Below are positions 1 to 8,698 of a DNA stretch of 64,000 nucleotides, piece after piece. Position numbers and translations under genes: made by a program. The notes below the pieces were generated by a model. That model was not told where the DNA came from. It ran no database searches and saw only the letters and a program-made list of their open reading frames with translations. Location: positions 62,001 through 126,000 of the forward strand of contig NZ_CAKKMS010000004.1 in NCBI RefSeq assembly GCF_918698245.1, read 5' to 3'. The number at the start of each line of letters is the position of its first letter. Position 1 is the first letter of the stretch. Source of the DNA: Pedobacter sp. Bi126. GTDB lineage: Bacteria; Bacteroidota; Bacteroidia; Sphingobacteriales; Sphingobacteriaceae.

Positions 1-2
1 TT

Positions 3-1025
3 TTTAAGAACCTCATTATTGGATTAATAGCGGTATCTCTTGGTATTTTAATCAAGTTCATCATTCACAAAACTTTCATCCTGCTTTCGCGTTGGTGGGA
101 TTTTATCATTATAAAATCGACAGTAAAGCATTTGAGGAGACCTGTAGCTATTTTTATTCCCTTATTGTTCCTTAACTTCTCATTAACGCTGATGGAGATG
201 GTGCCAACATATCGTCTTCCAATAACCAAGATATTAGAAATTGCCCTGACGATTACTTTTGCGCTTATTTTGGTGAGGACAATTAACGTTTTGGAAGATT
301 ATTTCTACCTGAAATATGATCTAAACAAAGAAAACAACCTAAAAGAGCGAAAAATCAGAACACAGTTACAGTTTGTTCGAAAGTTTATTATTTCGCTTAT
401 TATTTTAATTACTGCTGCTATTATTTTATTGAGCTTTGAAAGTATGCGCAAAATCGGAGCAGGGCTGCTTACCGGGGTGGGCATCGGCGGAATTATTATA
501 GGCTTTGCAGCACAGAAGTCGCTCGGAAATTTATTGGCCGGTTTTCAGATTGCCTTTACCCAACCGATCAGGATTGATGATGTTTTGATTGTGGAAGGCG
601 AATGGGGTAAGGTAGAGGAGATTACTTTAACCTATGTGGTGGTTAATATCTGGGATCAACGGCGGTTAATCTTACCGATTACTTATTTCATCGAAAAGCC
701 TTTTCAAAACTGGACCCGTGTTTCTGCCGATCTGCTCGGAACGGTTTTCTTATATCTGGATTATACGATCCCTATTGAACCGATGCGGCAAGAATTATCC
801 AGATTATTGGATGCTAATCCGCTTTGGGACAAGCGCGTAAATGTGGTACAGGTTACCGATAGTACAAAAGACGGTGCCATCGAAGTCCGATTTCTGATGA
901 GTGCTTCTAATTCTTCAAGGGCTTTCGATTTACGCTGCCATGTAAGGGAAGCTATGATTTCGTTTATTCAAAGAAATTATCCTGAAAGCTTACCGAAGCA
1001 AAGATTAGAGTTTAAGAAACAGTAA
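3..1025 (+). CDS. MscS-family mechanosensitive ion channel (5' end outside window)
   Basis: Inner-membrane mechanosensitive channel that opens on hypo-osmotic shock. The frame is open from base 3, and the codons before the internal TTG at 132 encode another hydrophobic helix (NLIIGLIAVSLGILIKF). That TTG is therefore not the start; the true start lies left of the window. Further transmembrane helices follow, then the pore helix and beta domain typical of the family (GAGLLTGVGIGGIIIGFAAQ, then QKSLGNLLAGFQIAF and QPIRIDDVLIVEGEWGKVEEI). The C-terminal alpha/beta domain is complete and ends at TAA. It converges with tex; the spacer holds a hairpin repeat. Family assignment is firm; ion specificity and gating threshold cannot be read. 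Confidence 0.9.
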   Translation, partial: FKNLIIGLIAVSLGILIKFIIHKTFILLSRWWDFIIIKSTVKHLRRPVAIFIPLLFLNFSLTLMEMVPTYRLPITKILEIALTITFALILVRTINVLEDYFYLKYDLNKENNLKERKIRTQLQFVRKFIISLIILITAAIILLSFESMRKIGAGLLTGVGIGGIIIGFAAQKSLGNLLAGFQIAFTQPIRIDDVLIVEGEWGKVEEITLTYVVVNIWDQRRLILPITYFIEKPFQNWTRVSADLLGTVFLYLDYTIPIEPMRQELSRLLDANPLWDKRVNVVQVTDSTKDGAIEVRFLMSASNSSRAFDLRCHVREAMISFIQRNYPESLPKQRLEFKKQ

Positions 1026-1034
1026 TTTATACAT

Positions 1035-1088
1035 GTCAGTCTGAATCTGTCGAAGATTCCTTAAATACTTCGACAGGCTCAGTACGAC
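1035..1088. repeat. Hairpin-forming dispersed repeat between convergent genes
   Basis: A perfect 9-bp inverted repeat, CTGTCGAAG (1047-1055) and CTTCGACAG (1068-1076), lies inside a longer imperfect palindrome (GTCAGTCTGA at the left, CTCAGTACGAC at the right). It sits between the stop codons of two convergent genes and could act as a bidirectional terminator. Related text occurs at 7331-7353 and 36837-36864. Confidence 0.6.
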
Positions 1089-1100
1089 AATCGATGGAAA

Positions 1101-3392
1101 TTATTTAAACATCCCTTTCAGCTTTGCTAATTTTTCCTGCAGATCGCCATCAGCGTCTTTAGGCTCATTACGTGGCTTGAAATTGGATTTACTGTTATTC
1201 TGTTTAAAATCTTGTTTAGGTTTATGCTCCTTAGATTCCCGATTACGGACTTCCGGCTTCGGGCTGGCTTCAGTTTTCATCGATAGTGAAATCCTTTTGC
1301 GTGCTGCATCAACTTCCATTACCGTAACTTCTACCTTTTGGTGTACTTTAACCACATCATTTGGGTTAGCCACAAAGCGGTTAGCCAGCTGACTAGTGTG
1401 AACCAAGCCGTCCTGATGTACGCCGATATCAACAAAGGCACCGAAATTGGTGATGTTGGTTACAATTCCTGGGAGCTTCATACCCACCCTTAAATCTGAA
1501 ACCTCGTTTACGCCATCGGTAAAGCTAAAAGCTTCAAACTGTTCACGTGGATCGCGGCCGGGTTTTGCAAGTTCTTTTAAAATATCCGTTAATGTTGGTA
1601 AGCCGATTTCTTCGGTTACGTATTGCTGTGGTTTAATCTGTTTTTGTAGTTGCGGATCTTTCATTAAAGCGGAAACGGTAGTGCCAAGATCTTTCGCCAT
1701 TTTATCTACTACGGCATAACGTTCCGGGTGAACACCGCTCGTATCCAAAACATTTTCTGCATTGCGGATGCGCAAGAAGCCTGCTGCCTGCTCGTAGGCT
1801 TTATCGCCCAAACGAGGTACTTTTTTCAAACTTTCACGGTTTTTAAAAGCACCATGCGTATTTCTATAGTCTACAATATTTTGTGCTAAAGTTGGACCCA
1901 AGCCAGAAACATAGGCTAAGATCTGCTTTGAGGCCGTGTTTAATTCTACGCCAACAGCATTTACTGCACTGATTACCGTATCATCCAAACTTGCCTGTAA
2001 TTTATTCTGATCAACATCATGTTGGTATTGACCAACACCGATGGATTTTGGATCGATTTTTACTAATTCTGCCAATGGATCCATTAAACGGCGGCCGATT
2101 GAAACCGCTCCACGTACGGTAATATCCTGTGTAGGGAATTCCTCTCTGGCCACTTCTGATGCTGAATAAATAGAAGCGCCACTTTCGTTAACCATTACAA
2201 TGGTGATGTGCGGTAAATTTAACGCACGAACAAAAGCTTCAGTTTCTCTTCCTGCTGTACCATTACCAATGGCAATGGCTTCAACATTGTGTTTTTCACA
2301 GAGCTGTTGGATAGTAAATTCCGCATTTTTCACATTCCCTTGTCCGGTATGCGGATAAATGGCTGTATTCTCTAACAATTGACCTTGTTTATCTAAACAA
2401 ACCACTTTACAACCGGTACGGAAACCCGGATCGATAGCCAGTACATTTTTTTGCCCCATTGGAGCTGCCAATAACAATTGACGTGCATTTTCCGCAAAAA
2501 CCCGAATGGCTTCTTCATCCGCTTTCTGTTTGGTAAATACACGAAGTTCGGTTTCCATGGCCGGTTCCAACAAACGTTTGTAGCCATCTTCTAAAGCCTG
2601 CTGAACCTGCTTTGAAGCCGCATTATTGCCTAAAATAAACTGGTTCTCTAAAATAGCAATGGCATCTTCTGCTGGTGGAAGGGCATCTAATCTTAAAATC
2701 AGTTCCTTCTCACCACGGCGCATAGCCAGAACACGGTGTGATGCAGCTGTTTTAACCGGCTCGCTCCATTCGAAGTAATCTTTATATTTAATGCCTTCTT
2801 CTTCTTTTCCTTTGATCACCTCTGATTTAAAAACAGCTTTTTCCTGAAAATAAGTGCGCATTTTGGTCCGCGCCTCCACATTTTCAGAAATCATTTCGGC
2901 TATGATGTCCCTTGCGCCAGCTAGAGCTTCGTCAAGTGAATTTACACCCTTCTCAGTATCGATAAATTTATCAGCTGATGCCTCTAAATCAAAAGCATTT
3001 TGCTCAAATATCTGCAAAGCCAAAGGTTCTAATCCTTTCTCTTTTGCAACTGATGCCCGGGTTTTACGCTTAGGTTTAAATGGCAGGTAAATGTCTTCTA
3101 AAAGTGAAATGGTTTCGGCTTCGTTGATCTTTTTTTCCAGTTCGGGAGTTAATTTGCCAAGTTCGGTCATCGATTTCAATATCGCTTCCCGGCGCTTGTC
3201 TAAATCGCGCAACTGCAAAACCCGATCACGGATTGCAGCTACTTCAACCTCATCTAAACTGCCTGTGGCCTCTTTACGGTAACGCGAAATAAAGGGTACA
3301 GTTGCACCTTCATCTAACAGATTTATGGTTGCCGTTACTTGTTTTTCTGCAACTTTTAATTCGGCTGCAATTATTTTATGGTGGGTTAACAT
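1101..3392 (-). CDS. tex: Tex-like S1 RNA-binding protein
   Basis: Cytoplasmic nucleic-acid-binding protein of the Tex/YhgF family, implicated in transcription and RNA metabolism in other bacteria. Domain order is typical: N-terminal helical Tex domain (about 1-190), YqgF/RNase H-like fold beginning at VLAIDPGFRTGCKVVCLD (about 315-450), helix-hairpin-helix region with GLGPTLAQNIVDYR (about 490-560) and an S1 domain (GIVTNITNFGAFVDIGVHQDG, about 640-715). A Lys/Arg/Asn-rich tail closes the protein. At 763 aa it has the usual full length. The ATG at 3392 starts MLTHHKIIAAEL, the expected N-terminus. A TAGCTTTG -7 element lies 26 nt upstream. Nothing suggests damage. Confidence 0.95.
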   Translation of the reverse strand: MLTHHKIIAAELKVAEKQVTATINLLDEGATVPFISRYRKEATGSLDEVEVAAIRDRVLQLRDLDKRREAILKSMTELGKLTPELEKKINEAETISLLEDIYLPFKPKRKTRASVAKEKGLEPLALQIFEQNAFDLEASADKFIDTEKGVNSLDEALAGARDIIAEMISENVEARTKMRTYFQEKAVFKSEVIKGKEEEGIKYKDYFEWSEPVKTAASHRVLAMRRGEKELILRLDALPPAEDAIAILENQFILGNNAASKQVQQALEDGYKRLLEPAMETELRVFTKQKADEEAIRVFAENARQLLLAAPMGQKNVLAIDPGFRTGCKVVCLDKQGQLLENTAIYPHTGQGNVKNAEFTIQQLCEKHNVEAIAIGNGTAGRETEAFVRALNLPHITIVMVNESGASIYSASEVAREEFPTQDITVRGAVSIGRRLMDPLAELVKIDPKSIGVGQYQHDVDQNKLQASLDDTVISAVNAVGVELNTASKQILAYVSGLGPTLAQNIVDYRNTHGAFKNRESLKKVPRLGDKAYEQAAGFLRIRNAENVLDTSGVHPERYAVVDKMAKDLGTTVSALMKDPQLQKQIKPQQYVTEEIGLPTLTDILKELAKPGRDPREQFEAFSFTDGVNEVSDLRVGMKLPGIVTNITNFGAFVDIGVHQDGLVHTSQLANRFVANPNDVVKVHQKVEVTVMEVDAARKRISLSMKTEASPKPEVRNRESKEHKPKQDFKQNNSKSNFKPRNEPKDADGDLQEKLAKLKGMFK

Positions 3393-3418
3393 ATCCTAAA
3401 GGTAAAAATTAAAGGAAG

Positions 3419-3426
3419 CAAAGCTA
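3419..3426 (-). promoter_or_regulatory. Candidate -7 promoter element for tex
   Basis: TAGCTTTG on the minus strand matches the Bacteroidota -7 consensus TAnnTTTG and lies 26 nt before the tex ATG. No clear -33 element is seen. Confidence 0.4.
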
Positions 3427-3514
3427 ATCAGGATTTGCGGGATTTCAGGATTTTTAAAATGAAGTTTTCCACCGAAATTTGTGAGTAAGTTTTAAAAAAT
3501 GGTAGATATATTTA

Positions 3515-4855
3515 TCAATGATCGACTGATTTGTCATTTATGATCAGCCAACTGTTTGGAAAAAGTTTTAAAATCCGCTGTGTTTCCACCTCAGTAATTT
3601 TCCCATCTAAATTTAAGCTTCTGATCTTGATTTTACTAAGTTCATCGGGGATAACAATATTTTTAGTGAACTTGATCCTAAGTGAACCAATACTTTCCAA
3701 CTTATATAAGGCTTTCGGAATTTCATTGATATTGCTCATGGAAAGATCATCAGCATGCGTTTTATTGTCGAAAACAGAAGTTTCAGAAGGAGCACTGTTT
3801 TTATTGATGATCGCCCAGCTCATTTCTGGTTTCATGGCAAAGTCTTTATTGTTTTGAGAAAGGCCGATAAAGCCAGCCCAGATTTCCATATTGTTTGATG
3901 TATGGTGCTCATCATCTTTTAGAATAAATGGAACTTTTACAATTTCAGAAGCCAAACTGTTTACACTCGTAATCGGCTTTAAACCTGTTTTATTTCCTTC
4001 TTTGGTGTAAGGGAAAAACTTTACAATCCAACCGTCGATTGTATTTACGGTTCCATATTTCTTTTCGGTATGGTATTTTACCATGTTCATCCAGAAATCC
4101 TTATTTACTTTTCCTTTTTTTGCGGCAATAATTTCTTCGAGAATTGGGATGAGCTCATTTGTCCACCACTCTAATTTATACTGAGAGAGATGTTTTGTTT
4201 TCTCCAGTAATTTTTTCCAATCGTGGGTTGTGCCTTCTATGGTGATTTTCGGAATTCCACAACCAATAATAATCACCTTAAATTCGAAATAAGATTTTAC
4301 GGCTTCCATAATCGTAACCTGGCTCACAATTTTTGAAGTTGGTGTAGTTGTAGTAAAATCGGAAGTTAAAATACCAACCAATTTTTTGCCTGTATAATCG
4401 TTGATCTGTTCATTAAACTGAGGGAAAATTGATGCCCAATCTGATTGAGGATTGCCAATCTGGATTTTATTTGAAACAATCGTCAAGGTTTTTCTACCCT
4501 CAAAGTTTACCATCTGCGACCTGAGTTCTTCTGTATTTTGAGTGATATGCCGGGCAAAACCCTGGCTGATCAATAACCAGAAAATATCGGGAGAAATCAC
4601 AAACGGCCTGTGATCTATATATGAATTTAAAATGCCCGTTAGGAAAGGGTGCTCACCATAATAAACCAAACTGTCGGGTAGATTTTCAACGTTTCTTTCT
4701 ACATCGGCTTTCAACACTTTGAGTATTTCCGAAGTAGGAACAACTGGAAGTAGCTTTGCTGGTTTCGAAAGTGTTTCAATTTCTACAACTGTTGCTTTCT
4801 GACTAAATGATTTGGTAGAGATAAAGATGACTAGGAGTAAAAGTATTTTTTTCAT
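3515..4855 (-). CDS. Exported DUF4419 domain protein
   Basis: Protein of 446 aa with a signal peptide (MKKILLLLVIFISTKSFSQ), so probably periplasmic or secreted. The body matches my memory of the DUF4419 family, with the recognisable block HPFLTGILNSYIDHRPFVISPDIFWLLISQG near residues 70-100 (shown here as family context; the key part is HRPFVISPDIFWLLI). The function of DUF4419 is unknown. The C-terminal part contains a short leucine-spaced stretch (ELSKIKIRSLNLDGKITEVE). It is monocistronic, and a palindrome (4869-4890) lies 13 bp before the ATG and may be an operator. No catalytic motif is recognised. Confidence 0.75.
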   Translation of the reverse strand: MKKILLLLVIFISTKSFSQKATVVEIETLSKPAKLLPVVPTSEILKVLKADVERNVENLPDSLVYYGEHPFLTGILNSYIDHRPFVISPDIFWLLISQGFARHITQNTEELRSQMVNFEGRKTLTIVSNKIQIGNPQSDWASIFPQFNEQINDYTGKKLVGILTSDFTTTTPTSKIVSQVTIMEAVKSYFEFKVIIIGCGIPKITIEGTTHDWKKLLEKTKHLSQYKLEWWTNELIPILEEIIAAKKGKVNKDFWMNMVKYHTEKKYGTVNTIDGWIVKFFPYTKEGNKTGLKPITSVNSLASEIVKVPFILKDDEHHTSNNMEIWAGFIGLSQNNKDFAMKPEMSWAIINKNSAPSETSVFDNKTHADDLSMSNINEIPKALYKLESIGSLRIKFTKNIVIPDELSKIKIRSLNLDGKITEVETQRILKLFPNSWLIINDKSVDH

Positions 4856-4868
4856 CTGTTTGGCGTCG

Positions 4869-4890
4869 GTTTAGTAAGATTTTACTAAAC
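4869..4890. promoter_or_regulatory. Palindrome upstream of the DUF4419 gene
   Basis: Perfect 9-bp arms GTTTAGTAA (4869-4877) and TTACTAAAC (4882-4890) are separated by 4 nt and end 13 nt before the start codon at 4855. The position suits an operator or a 5'-UTR hairpin. It has no run of T that would make it a terminator. Confidence 0.45.
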
Positions 4891-4953
4891 AGATGCTTTT
4901 TTGAACTGTTTTCCATAATTATACCTCCATTTTTCCCAGATAGGAAACCAGAA

Positions 4954-5331
4954 CTACTTGGATTTTTTGTTTTTGACCTTCTCTAAATCCCTTTCTGCTT
5001 TAAACTTGGTGATTCGGGTAATCAGGTCTAGCGGTAAAGGTTTGTCTAAAGGAAACTGTACAGTTCCTTTGCTCCATTTATACTGGGCAAATTCTTCTTT
5101 AAATGCTTCAATTCCTGAACCGGTTGGATAAAAGCCAATGTGTTTGGCATAACCCGCAAAATAAACGAGCACCGTGTTTTGTTTAAAGGCTGGCATGCCA
5201 TAACTGATTACTTCTTTGGCTTCTGGTACGGTTTTGTATATAGTTTCACGGATTTGCTGTAATAGCTTTTGCGTTTCTATTGGGAAATTAGCAATGTATT
5301 GATCAATGTTTTCTGGTTTGGGCTGTTCCAT
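4954..5331 (-). CDS. DUF1801 / YdhG-like protein
   Basis: Small cytoplasmic protein (125 aa) with the DUF1801 pattern: a helical N-terminus (IDQYIANFPIETQKLLQQIRETI), then PEAKEVISYGMPAFKQNTVLVYFAGYAKHIGFYP (key part ISYGMPAFK), then the Gly/Glu stretch. Some members of this fold resemble frataxin-like iron chaperones, but no role can be assigned here. It starts 4 nt after the stop of the 343-aa secreted protein, so the two are probably co-transcribed. The Lys-rich C-terminus (KVKNKKSK) is common in the family. Confidence 0.85.
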   Translation of the reverse strand: MEQPKPENIDQYIANFPIETQKLLQQIRETIYKTVPEAKEVISYGMPAFKQNTVLVYFAGYAKHIGFYPTGSGIEAFKEEFAQYKWSKGTVQFPLDKPLPLDLITRITKFKAERDLEKVKNKKSK

Positions 5332-5335
5332 AAAT

Positions 5336-6367
5336 TTAGATTTTATTTAAGGATACTTTGTAAATCTTATCTTTTTGTTTGCTCATCCAAGTGCCCTCGA
5401 TCTGGTTGTTTTTAAATTCAGCTTTGATAAAGCCAACATCTTTATAATCTCTGTTCTTTTCCGATAGCGACAATGTTGTGTCGTTTAATTGTCCGGTCAA
5501 GAATATACCATCGCCATACCTTAGATATACATATTCGGCACTGATCTCATTTTTATAGCCCTTATTTATAACCATTAATACATTTTTTCCTGCAATTTTT
5601 CCTGTATACAATTGCGGTAAGGATTTTGAATGAAATTCTTTTATAGGTTGATTGTTAAGATTAAAAATAGATTTCCCATACGGATTTAAAAATTTCTTGA
5701 ATTCTGCATTTTTAAATGCACAAACTGTTTCGATTCCCGAGAATTTTAAGTTTTTATGAAAACTGTTATCGCCATCAATGTATAGGTTGCCATTTTTGAT
5801 GTAAAAATCATTTAAATCGTCATCGCCATAATAACTTTCGATTTCTTTAAAATCTGCCTGCTCTGCTTTATCGAGCTTTTTTATTTCTTCTCTGAGTCGT
5901 TTGATTCTTTTCTCTGCAATTTTTTTATAGAATTCTCGATACCCGGCTTCGGTAAACATGTCCTTTAATTGAAGGAGTTCGCCATTTTGGGCATTGAAAT
6001 TATAATAACGGACCCAATAATGACAGGTCATGCCACAACTGGCCTGATTAAATTTAATGGAGAGCAATTTACTGCTATTGGTTTGAATAGCATATGAAAT
6101 GGAGACTTTACCACCATAAAGACCATTGTTGTTAGTGCTGATTTTTTTGAAAATATTTTGACCTGACGATTTTCTTAAAATCTCCAATTCAGAAATTTGC
6201 AATAACTGATTGATCTTTTTTGAAGCCGAAGAACCATTACGGCCAGAAACAATTGGAAATGAAAAGCCATTATTGTTTTTTATGTTCTTAACAGAAAAAT
6301 ATCCGCTATGGGCATAGGTTGAGATGCCAGATAGGAATAAACAGAGAAAATAAGCTAATGGTCTCAT
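5336..6367 (-). CDS. Exported protein of unknown function
   Basis: Protein of 343 aa with a signal peptide (MRPLAYFLCLFLSGISTYAHS). I do not recognise a family with certainty. The middle part (SYAIQTNSSKLLSIKFNQAS, CHYWVRYYNFNAQNGELLQL, KDMFTEAGYREFYKKIAEKR) recalls the PdaC/DUF3298-type fold of exported proteins: beta-strands comparing 'input' and 'stored' values, followed by a charged helix (EKRIKRLREEIKKLDKAEQ). The C-terminal third is beta-rich and ends with a short repeat-like KNNQIEGTWMSKQKDKIYKV. It precedes the DUF1801 gene by 4 nt. Confidence 0.6.
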   Translation of the reverse strand: MRPLAYFLCLFLSGISTYAHSGYFSVKNIKNNNGFSFPIVSGRNGSSASKKINQLLQISELEILRKSSGQNIFKKISTNNNGLYGGKVSISYAIQTNSSKLLSIKFNQASCGMTCHYWVRYYNFNAQNGELLQLKDMFTEAGYREFYKKIAEKRIKRLREEIKKLDKAEQADFKEIESYYGDDDLNDFYIKNGNLYIDGDNSFHKNLKFSGIETVCAFKNAEFKKFLNPYGKSIFNLNNQPIKEFHSKSLPQLYTGKIAGKNVLMVINKGYKNEISAEYVYLRYGDGIFLTGQLNDTTLSLSEKNRDYKDVGFIKAEFKNNQIEGTWMSKQKDKIYKVSLNKI

Positions 6368-6418
6368 TTTGTAATATAGATAGACTAATATAGTAAATTA
6401 CAGACCTTTTATATATCA

Positions 6419-6988
6419 TTATTTAATATCTATATCATATTTGTGCAATAGCCCTGCAAGTCCGGATTGTGAAAATTTCGCCTTTTTGACCTTGTTTTTT
6501 TCCGGATCTATAGAGTAATTATAAGCTGTTCTAAAATCTGCTTTTTCGAGAATGCTCCTGTCGAAAGTTGCGTTTAATAAATCACAATTATCGAAGGTTG
6601 AATTGGCTAGATCACTTTCCGAAAAATCAACCTCATGCAATTGCGAATTTTTGAAATCTGTTTTCTTCAGTTTTAATTTATAGAAAGAAGAATGATCGAG
6701 TTTGCAGTTGTTAAAACCAAATGCCAGCCCAAAATCATTGCAGTTTTCGAATCTTAATCCAAGCATTTTACAGTCTTGAAAGTTTACATCAATAAATGAG
6801 GTTTTGGTAAGGCTTGCCAGACTTAAGTTACAGGAGATAAATTCGCAATCTAAAAGCTTAACGCCGCTTAAATCTGAACTGGAGAAATCACAATTGATGA
6901 ATTTACAGTTTTCGTATTCTGCTTTTGGGAGTGCCCGTGAGGTAAAATCGGCTTTTTCGAAGGTTTGATCGGCTATGTATTCGGACAT
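6419..6988 (-). CDS. Pentapeptide-repeat protein, Qnr/McbG-like
   Basis: A 189-aa right-handed quadrilateral beta-helix protein. A(D/N)LXX-type pentapeptides run almost without break from about residue 10 to 160 (FEKADF, FINCDFSSSDLSGVKL, FKNSQLHEVDFSESDLANSTF). The C-terminus (NYSIDPEKNKVKKAKFS, then GLAGLLHKYDIDI) resembles the end of Qnr and McbG proteins, where 'NY...LL...GI' forms a capping/dimer helix. Known relatives bind DNA gyrase and can protect it from quinolones or peptide toxins; a role in resistance is inference. I chose the ATG at 6988; the frame stays open to a TTG at 7009 that has no support. The gene stands alone. Confidence 0.8.
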   Translation of the reverse strand: MSEYIADQTFEKADFTSRALPKAEYENCKFINCDFSSSDLSGVKLLDCEFISCNLSLASLTKTSFIDVNFQDCKMLGLRFENCNDFGLAFGFNNCKLDHSSFYKLKLKKTDFKNSQLHEVDFSESDLANSTFDNCDLLNATFDRSILEKADFRTAYNYSIDPEKNKVKKAKFSQSGLAGLLHKYDIDIK

Positions 6989-7364
6989 GGAAGGAGTTTC
7001 TTTGTGCAACGAATATAAAAATTATCACGCTTTTTTTTTGCTTTGAGCAGGAAACTGAATTGTGTTTCTTATACAGGCCATGGTTCACTAAACCTGACAG
7101 AAATGGAAATACTTTTTGGTGTGCCCTACGGGAAAGATTGCTTCGTTCCCCCTCGCAACGACGATAAATGGAGTAGGTAACCGGCCAAAAAGATTGCAAT
7201 GAATGGCAGGACTGATGAAACCGAAGGATTACTGAACCTAAATTTTCGAATATTTGCCAGGGAAACACCGAGGACACGGAAAAGAGAAATGAAAAAATCC
7301 CCCAAATTTCTTTGGAGGATTTATATGTTTTGGTCTTCGACTAAGCTCAGACTACAATTTGTAA
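6989..7364. other. Intergenic region with repeat fragments
   Basis: No convincing gene. About 7085-7115 (CACTAAACCTGACAGAAATGG) belongs to the repeat family seen at 24241-24314 and 51120-51240. About 7131-7156 is an inverted copy of the 51296-51321 element (GTTGCGAGG, GAAGCAATCTT). 7253-7285 resembles the 'ACCGAGGACACGGA' repeat near 9340. The pdhB terminator occupies the right end, and 7331-7353 (CTTCGACTAAGCTCAGACTAC) is another repeat fragment. Confidence 0.6.
7292..7322 (-). terminator. Rho-independent terminator of pdhB
   Basis: The 12-bp arms AAATCCCCCAAA (7295-7306) and TTTGGAGGATTT (7311-7322) pair with one mismatch around a 4-nt loop. On the minus strand the stem is followed by TTTTTTC. 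It lies 43 nt after the pdhB stop. Confidence 0.75.
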
Positions 7365-8351
7365 TTACTTTTTAACGTACATTACTTCTTTTACTGCTTT
7401 AACCACACGTTCAGCATTTGGTAAGCTTGCTGCGATTAAAGTTGGTGAATATGGAAGTGGAACGTCGGCACAGGTGATACGTAAAACCGGTGCATCTAAA
7501 TAATCGAATGCATGTTTTTGTACCATGAAAGCAATCTCTCCAGAAAGAGATGCCAAAGGCCATGCCTCTTCTACAACAACCAAACGGTTTGTTTTCTTAA
7601 CAGAAGCGATAATGGTATCATAATCAATAGGACGTACGGTACGTAAATCGATCACTTCAACATTGATTCCTTCTTTAGTTAATTCTTCTACAGCTGGGTT
7701 TACAACGCGAGTTAACATTTTACCAAAGGTTACGATAGTAACATCGGTACCTTGTTTGGTTACGTTTGCTTTTCCTAATTCGATATAGTACTCTTCTGCA
7801 GGAACATCGCCCTTATCGCCGTACATTACTTCAGATTCCATGAAAATAACCGGATCCTGATCTATAATTGATTGCTTTAATAATCCTTTTGCATCGTAAG
7901 GAGTAGCTGGAACTACCACTTTTAATCCTGGTGTATTTGCAAACCAGTTTTCGAAGTTTTGAGAGTGTTGTGCCCCTAATTGACCTGCGTTACCTGTTGG
8001 GCCACGAAAAACCATAGGGCATGAGAACTGACCACCGCTCATTGATAAAATTTTAGCAGCACCATTGATAATCTGATCGATAGCTACTAATGAGAAGTTA
8101 AAAGTCATAAATTCCACAATTGGAATAAGGCCTGCTGTTGCTGCACCAGTTGCAATACCTGCGAAACCTAGTTCGGCAATCGGGGTATCGATAATGCGTT
8201 TCGCACCAAATTCGTCAAGCATACCCTGACTTACTTTATACGCACCGTTATATTCTGCTACTTCTTCACCTAATAAAAAAACGCGGTCATCTTTACGCAT
8301 TTCTTCGCTCATGGCTTCGCGTAGTGCTTCTCTAAATTGGATTTCTCTCAT
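7365..8351 (-). CDS. pdhB: Pyruvate dehydrogenase E1 component, beta subunit
   Basis: Thiamine-diphosphate-dependent E1-beta subunit (alpha-keto acid dehydrogenase type), which with E1-alpha decarboxylates pyruvate for acetyl-CoA synthesis. Visible hallmarks are MREIQFREALREAMSEEM at the start, LLGEEVAEYNGAYKVSQG, RIIDTPIAELGFAGIATGAA, GPTGNAGQLGAQHSQ and the transketolase C-domain motif VIDLRTVRPID. I chose the ATG at 8351 (327 aa); the in-frame TTG at 8375 lies inside a TATATTTG promoter element. No E1-alpha or E2 gene is adjacent, so the complex is encoded in split loci. The family also contains branched-chain E1-beta subunits, but the sequence reads as the pyruvate type. Confidence 0.93.
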   Translation of the reverse strand: MREIQFREALREAMSEEMRKDDRVFLLGEEVAEYNGAYKVSQGMLDEFGAKRIIDTPIAELGFAGIATGAATAGLIPIVEFMTFNFSLVAIDQIINGAAKILSMSGGQFSCPMVFRGPTGNAGQLGAQHSQNFENWFANTPGLKVVVPATPYDAKGLLKQSIIDQDPVIFMESEVMYGDKGDVPAEEYYIELGKANVTKQGTDVTIVTFGKMLTRVVNPAVEELTKEGINVEVIDLRTVRPIDYDTIIASVKKTNRLVVVEEAWPLASLSGEIAFMVQKHAFDYLDAPVLRITCADVPLPYSPTLIAASLPNAERVVKAVKEVMYVKK

Positions 8352-8372
8352 TGTAAATTTTAATAACGGTGG

Positions 8373-8380
8373 CAAATATA
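8373..8380 (-). promoter_or_regulatory. Candidate -7 promoter element for pdhB
   Basis: TATATTTG on the minus strand matches TAnnTTTG and lies 21 nt before the chosen ATG. It supports the ATG at 8351 over the TTG at 8375. Confidence 0.55.
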
Positions 8381-8698
8381 ATTATTAATCGCTTTGAAAC
8401 CAAAGGCTAAAATGCGTATGTTTTGTAATAATTATAGGCAATCTGCCTAATTATTCAGGCTTTTTGAGGCTGTATTTTTTGTTTATCTGTTAAAAGAGGA
8501 AATAATATTGGGCAATTGTGTTTTTGATTAGCTGAATGTATCAAAGCTTATGCTTTTTCCGAAATATCTTCTTGAAAATGAATAATATTATTGCTATCGT
8601 ATAAATAAAAGACTGGCGCATAATAGATCTCTCCGCTCCGCCATGCTCCGGTAGAGATGATGCCCCTTTTTATTAAAAGCCTCGTTTTTTACCATGAT
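8381..8698. other. Intergenic region, no gene seen
   Basis: AT-rich spacer. It contains a small perfect hairpin TAGGCA-ATC-TGCCTA (8435-8449) and, at 8620-8660, a GC-richer fragment with arms ATCTCT and AGAGAT that looks like a dispersed-repeat remnant. No open frame there has a credible start and protein-like composition. Confidence 0.5.

Noticed and set aside
132..1025. MscS gene starting at TTG 132
   Set aside because: The frame is open to the window edge and encodes another transmembrane helix upstream, so the gene is truncated rather than starting there.
6903..7277. Open frame overlapping the pentapeptide-repeat gene
   Set aside because: It is a shadow frame running through intergenic repeats; no family-like composition or start signal.
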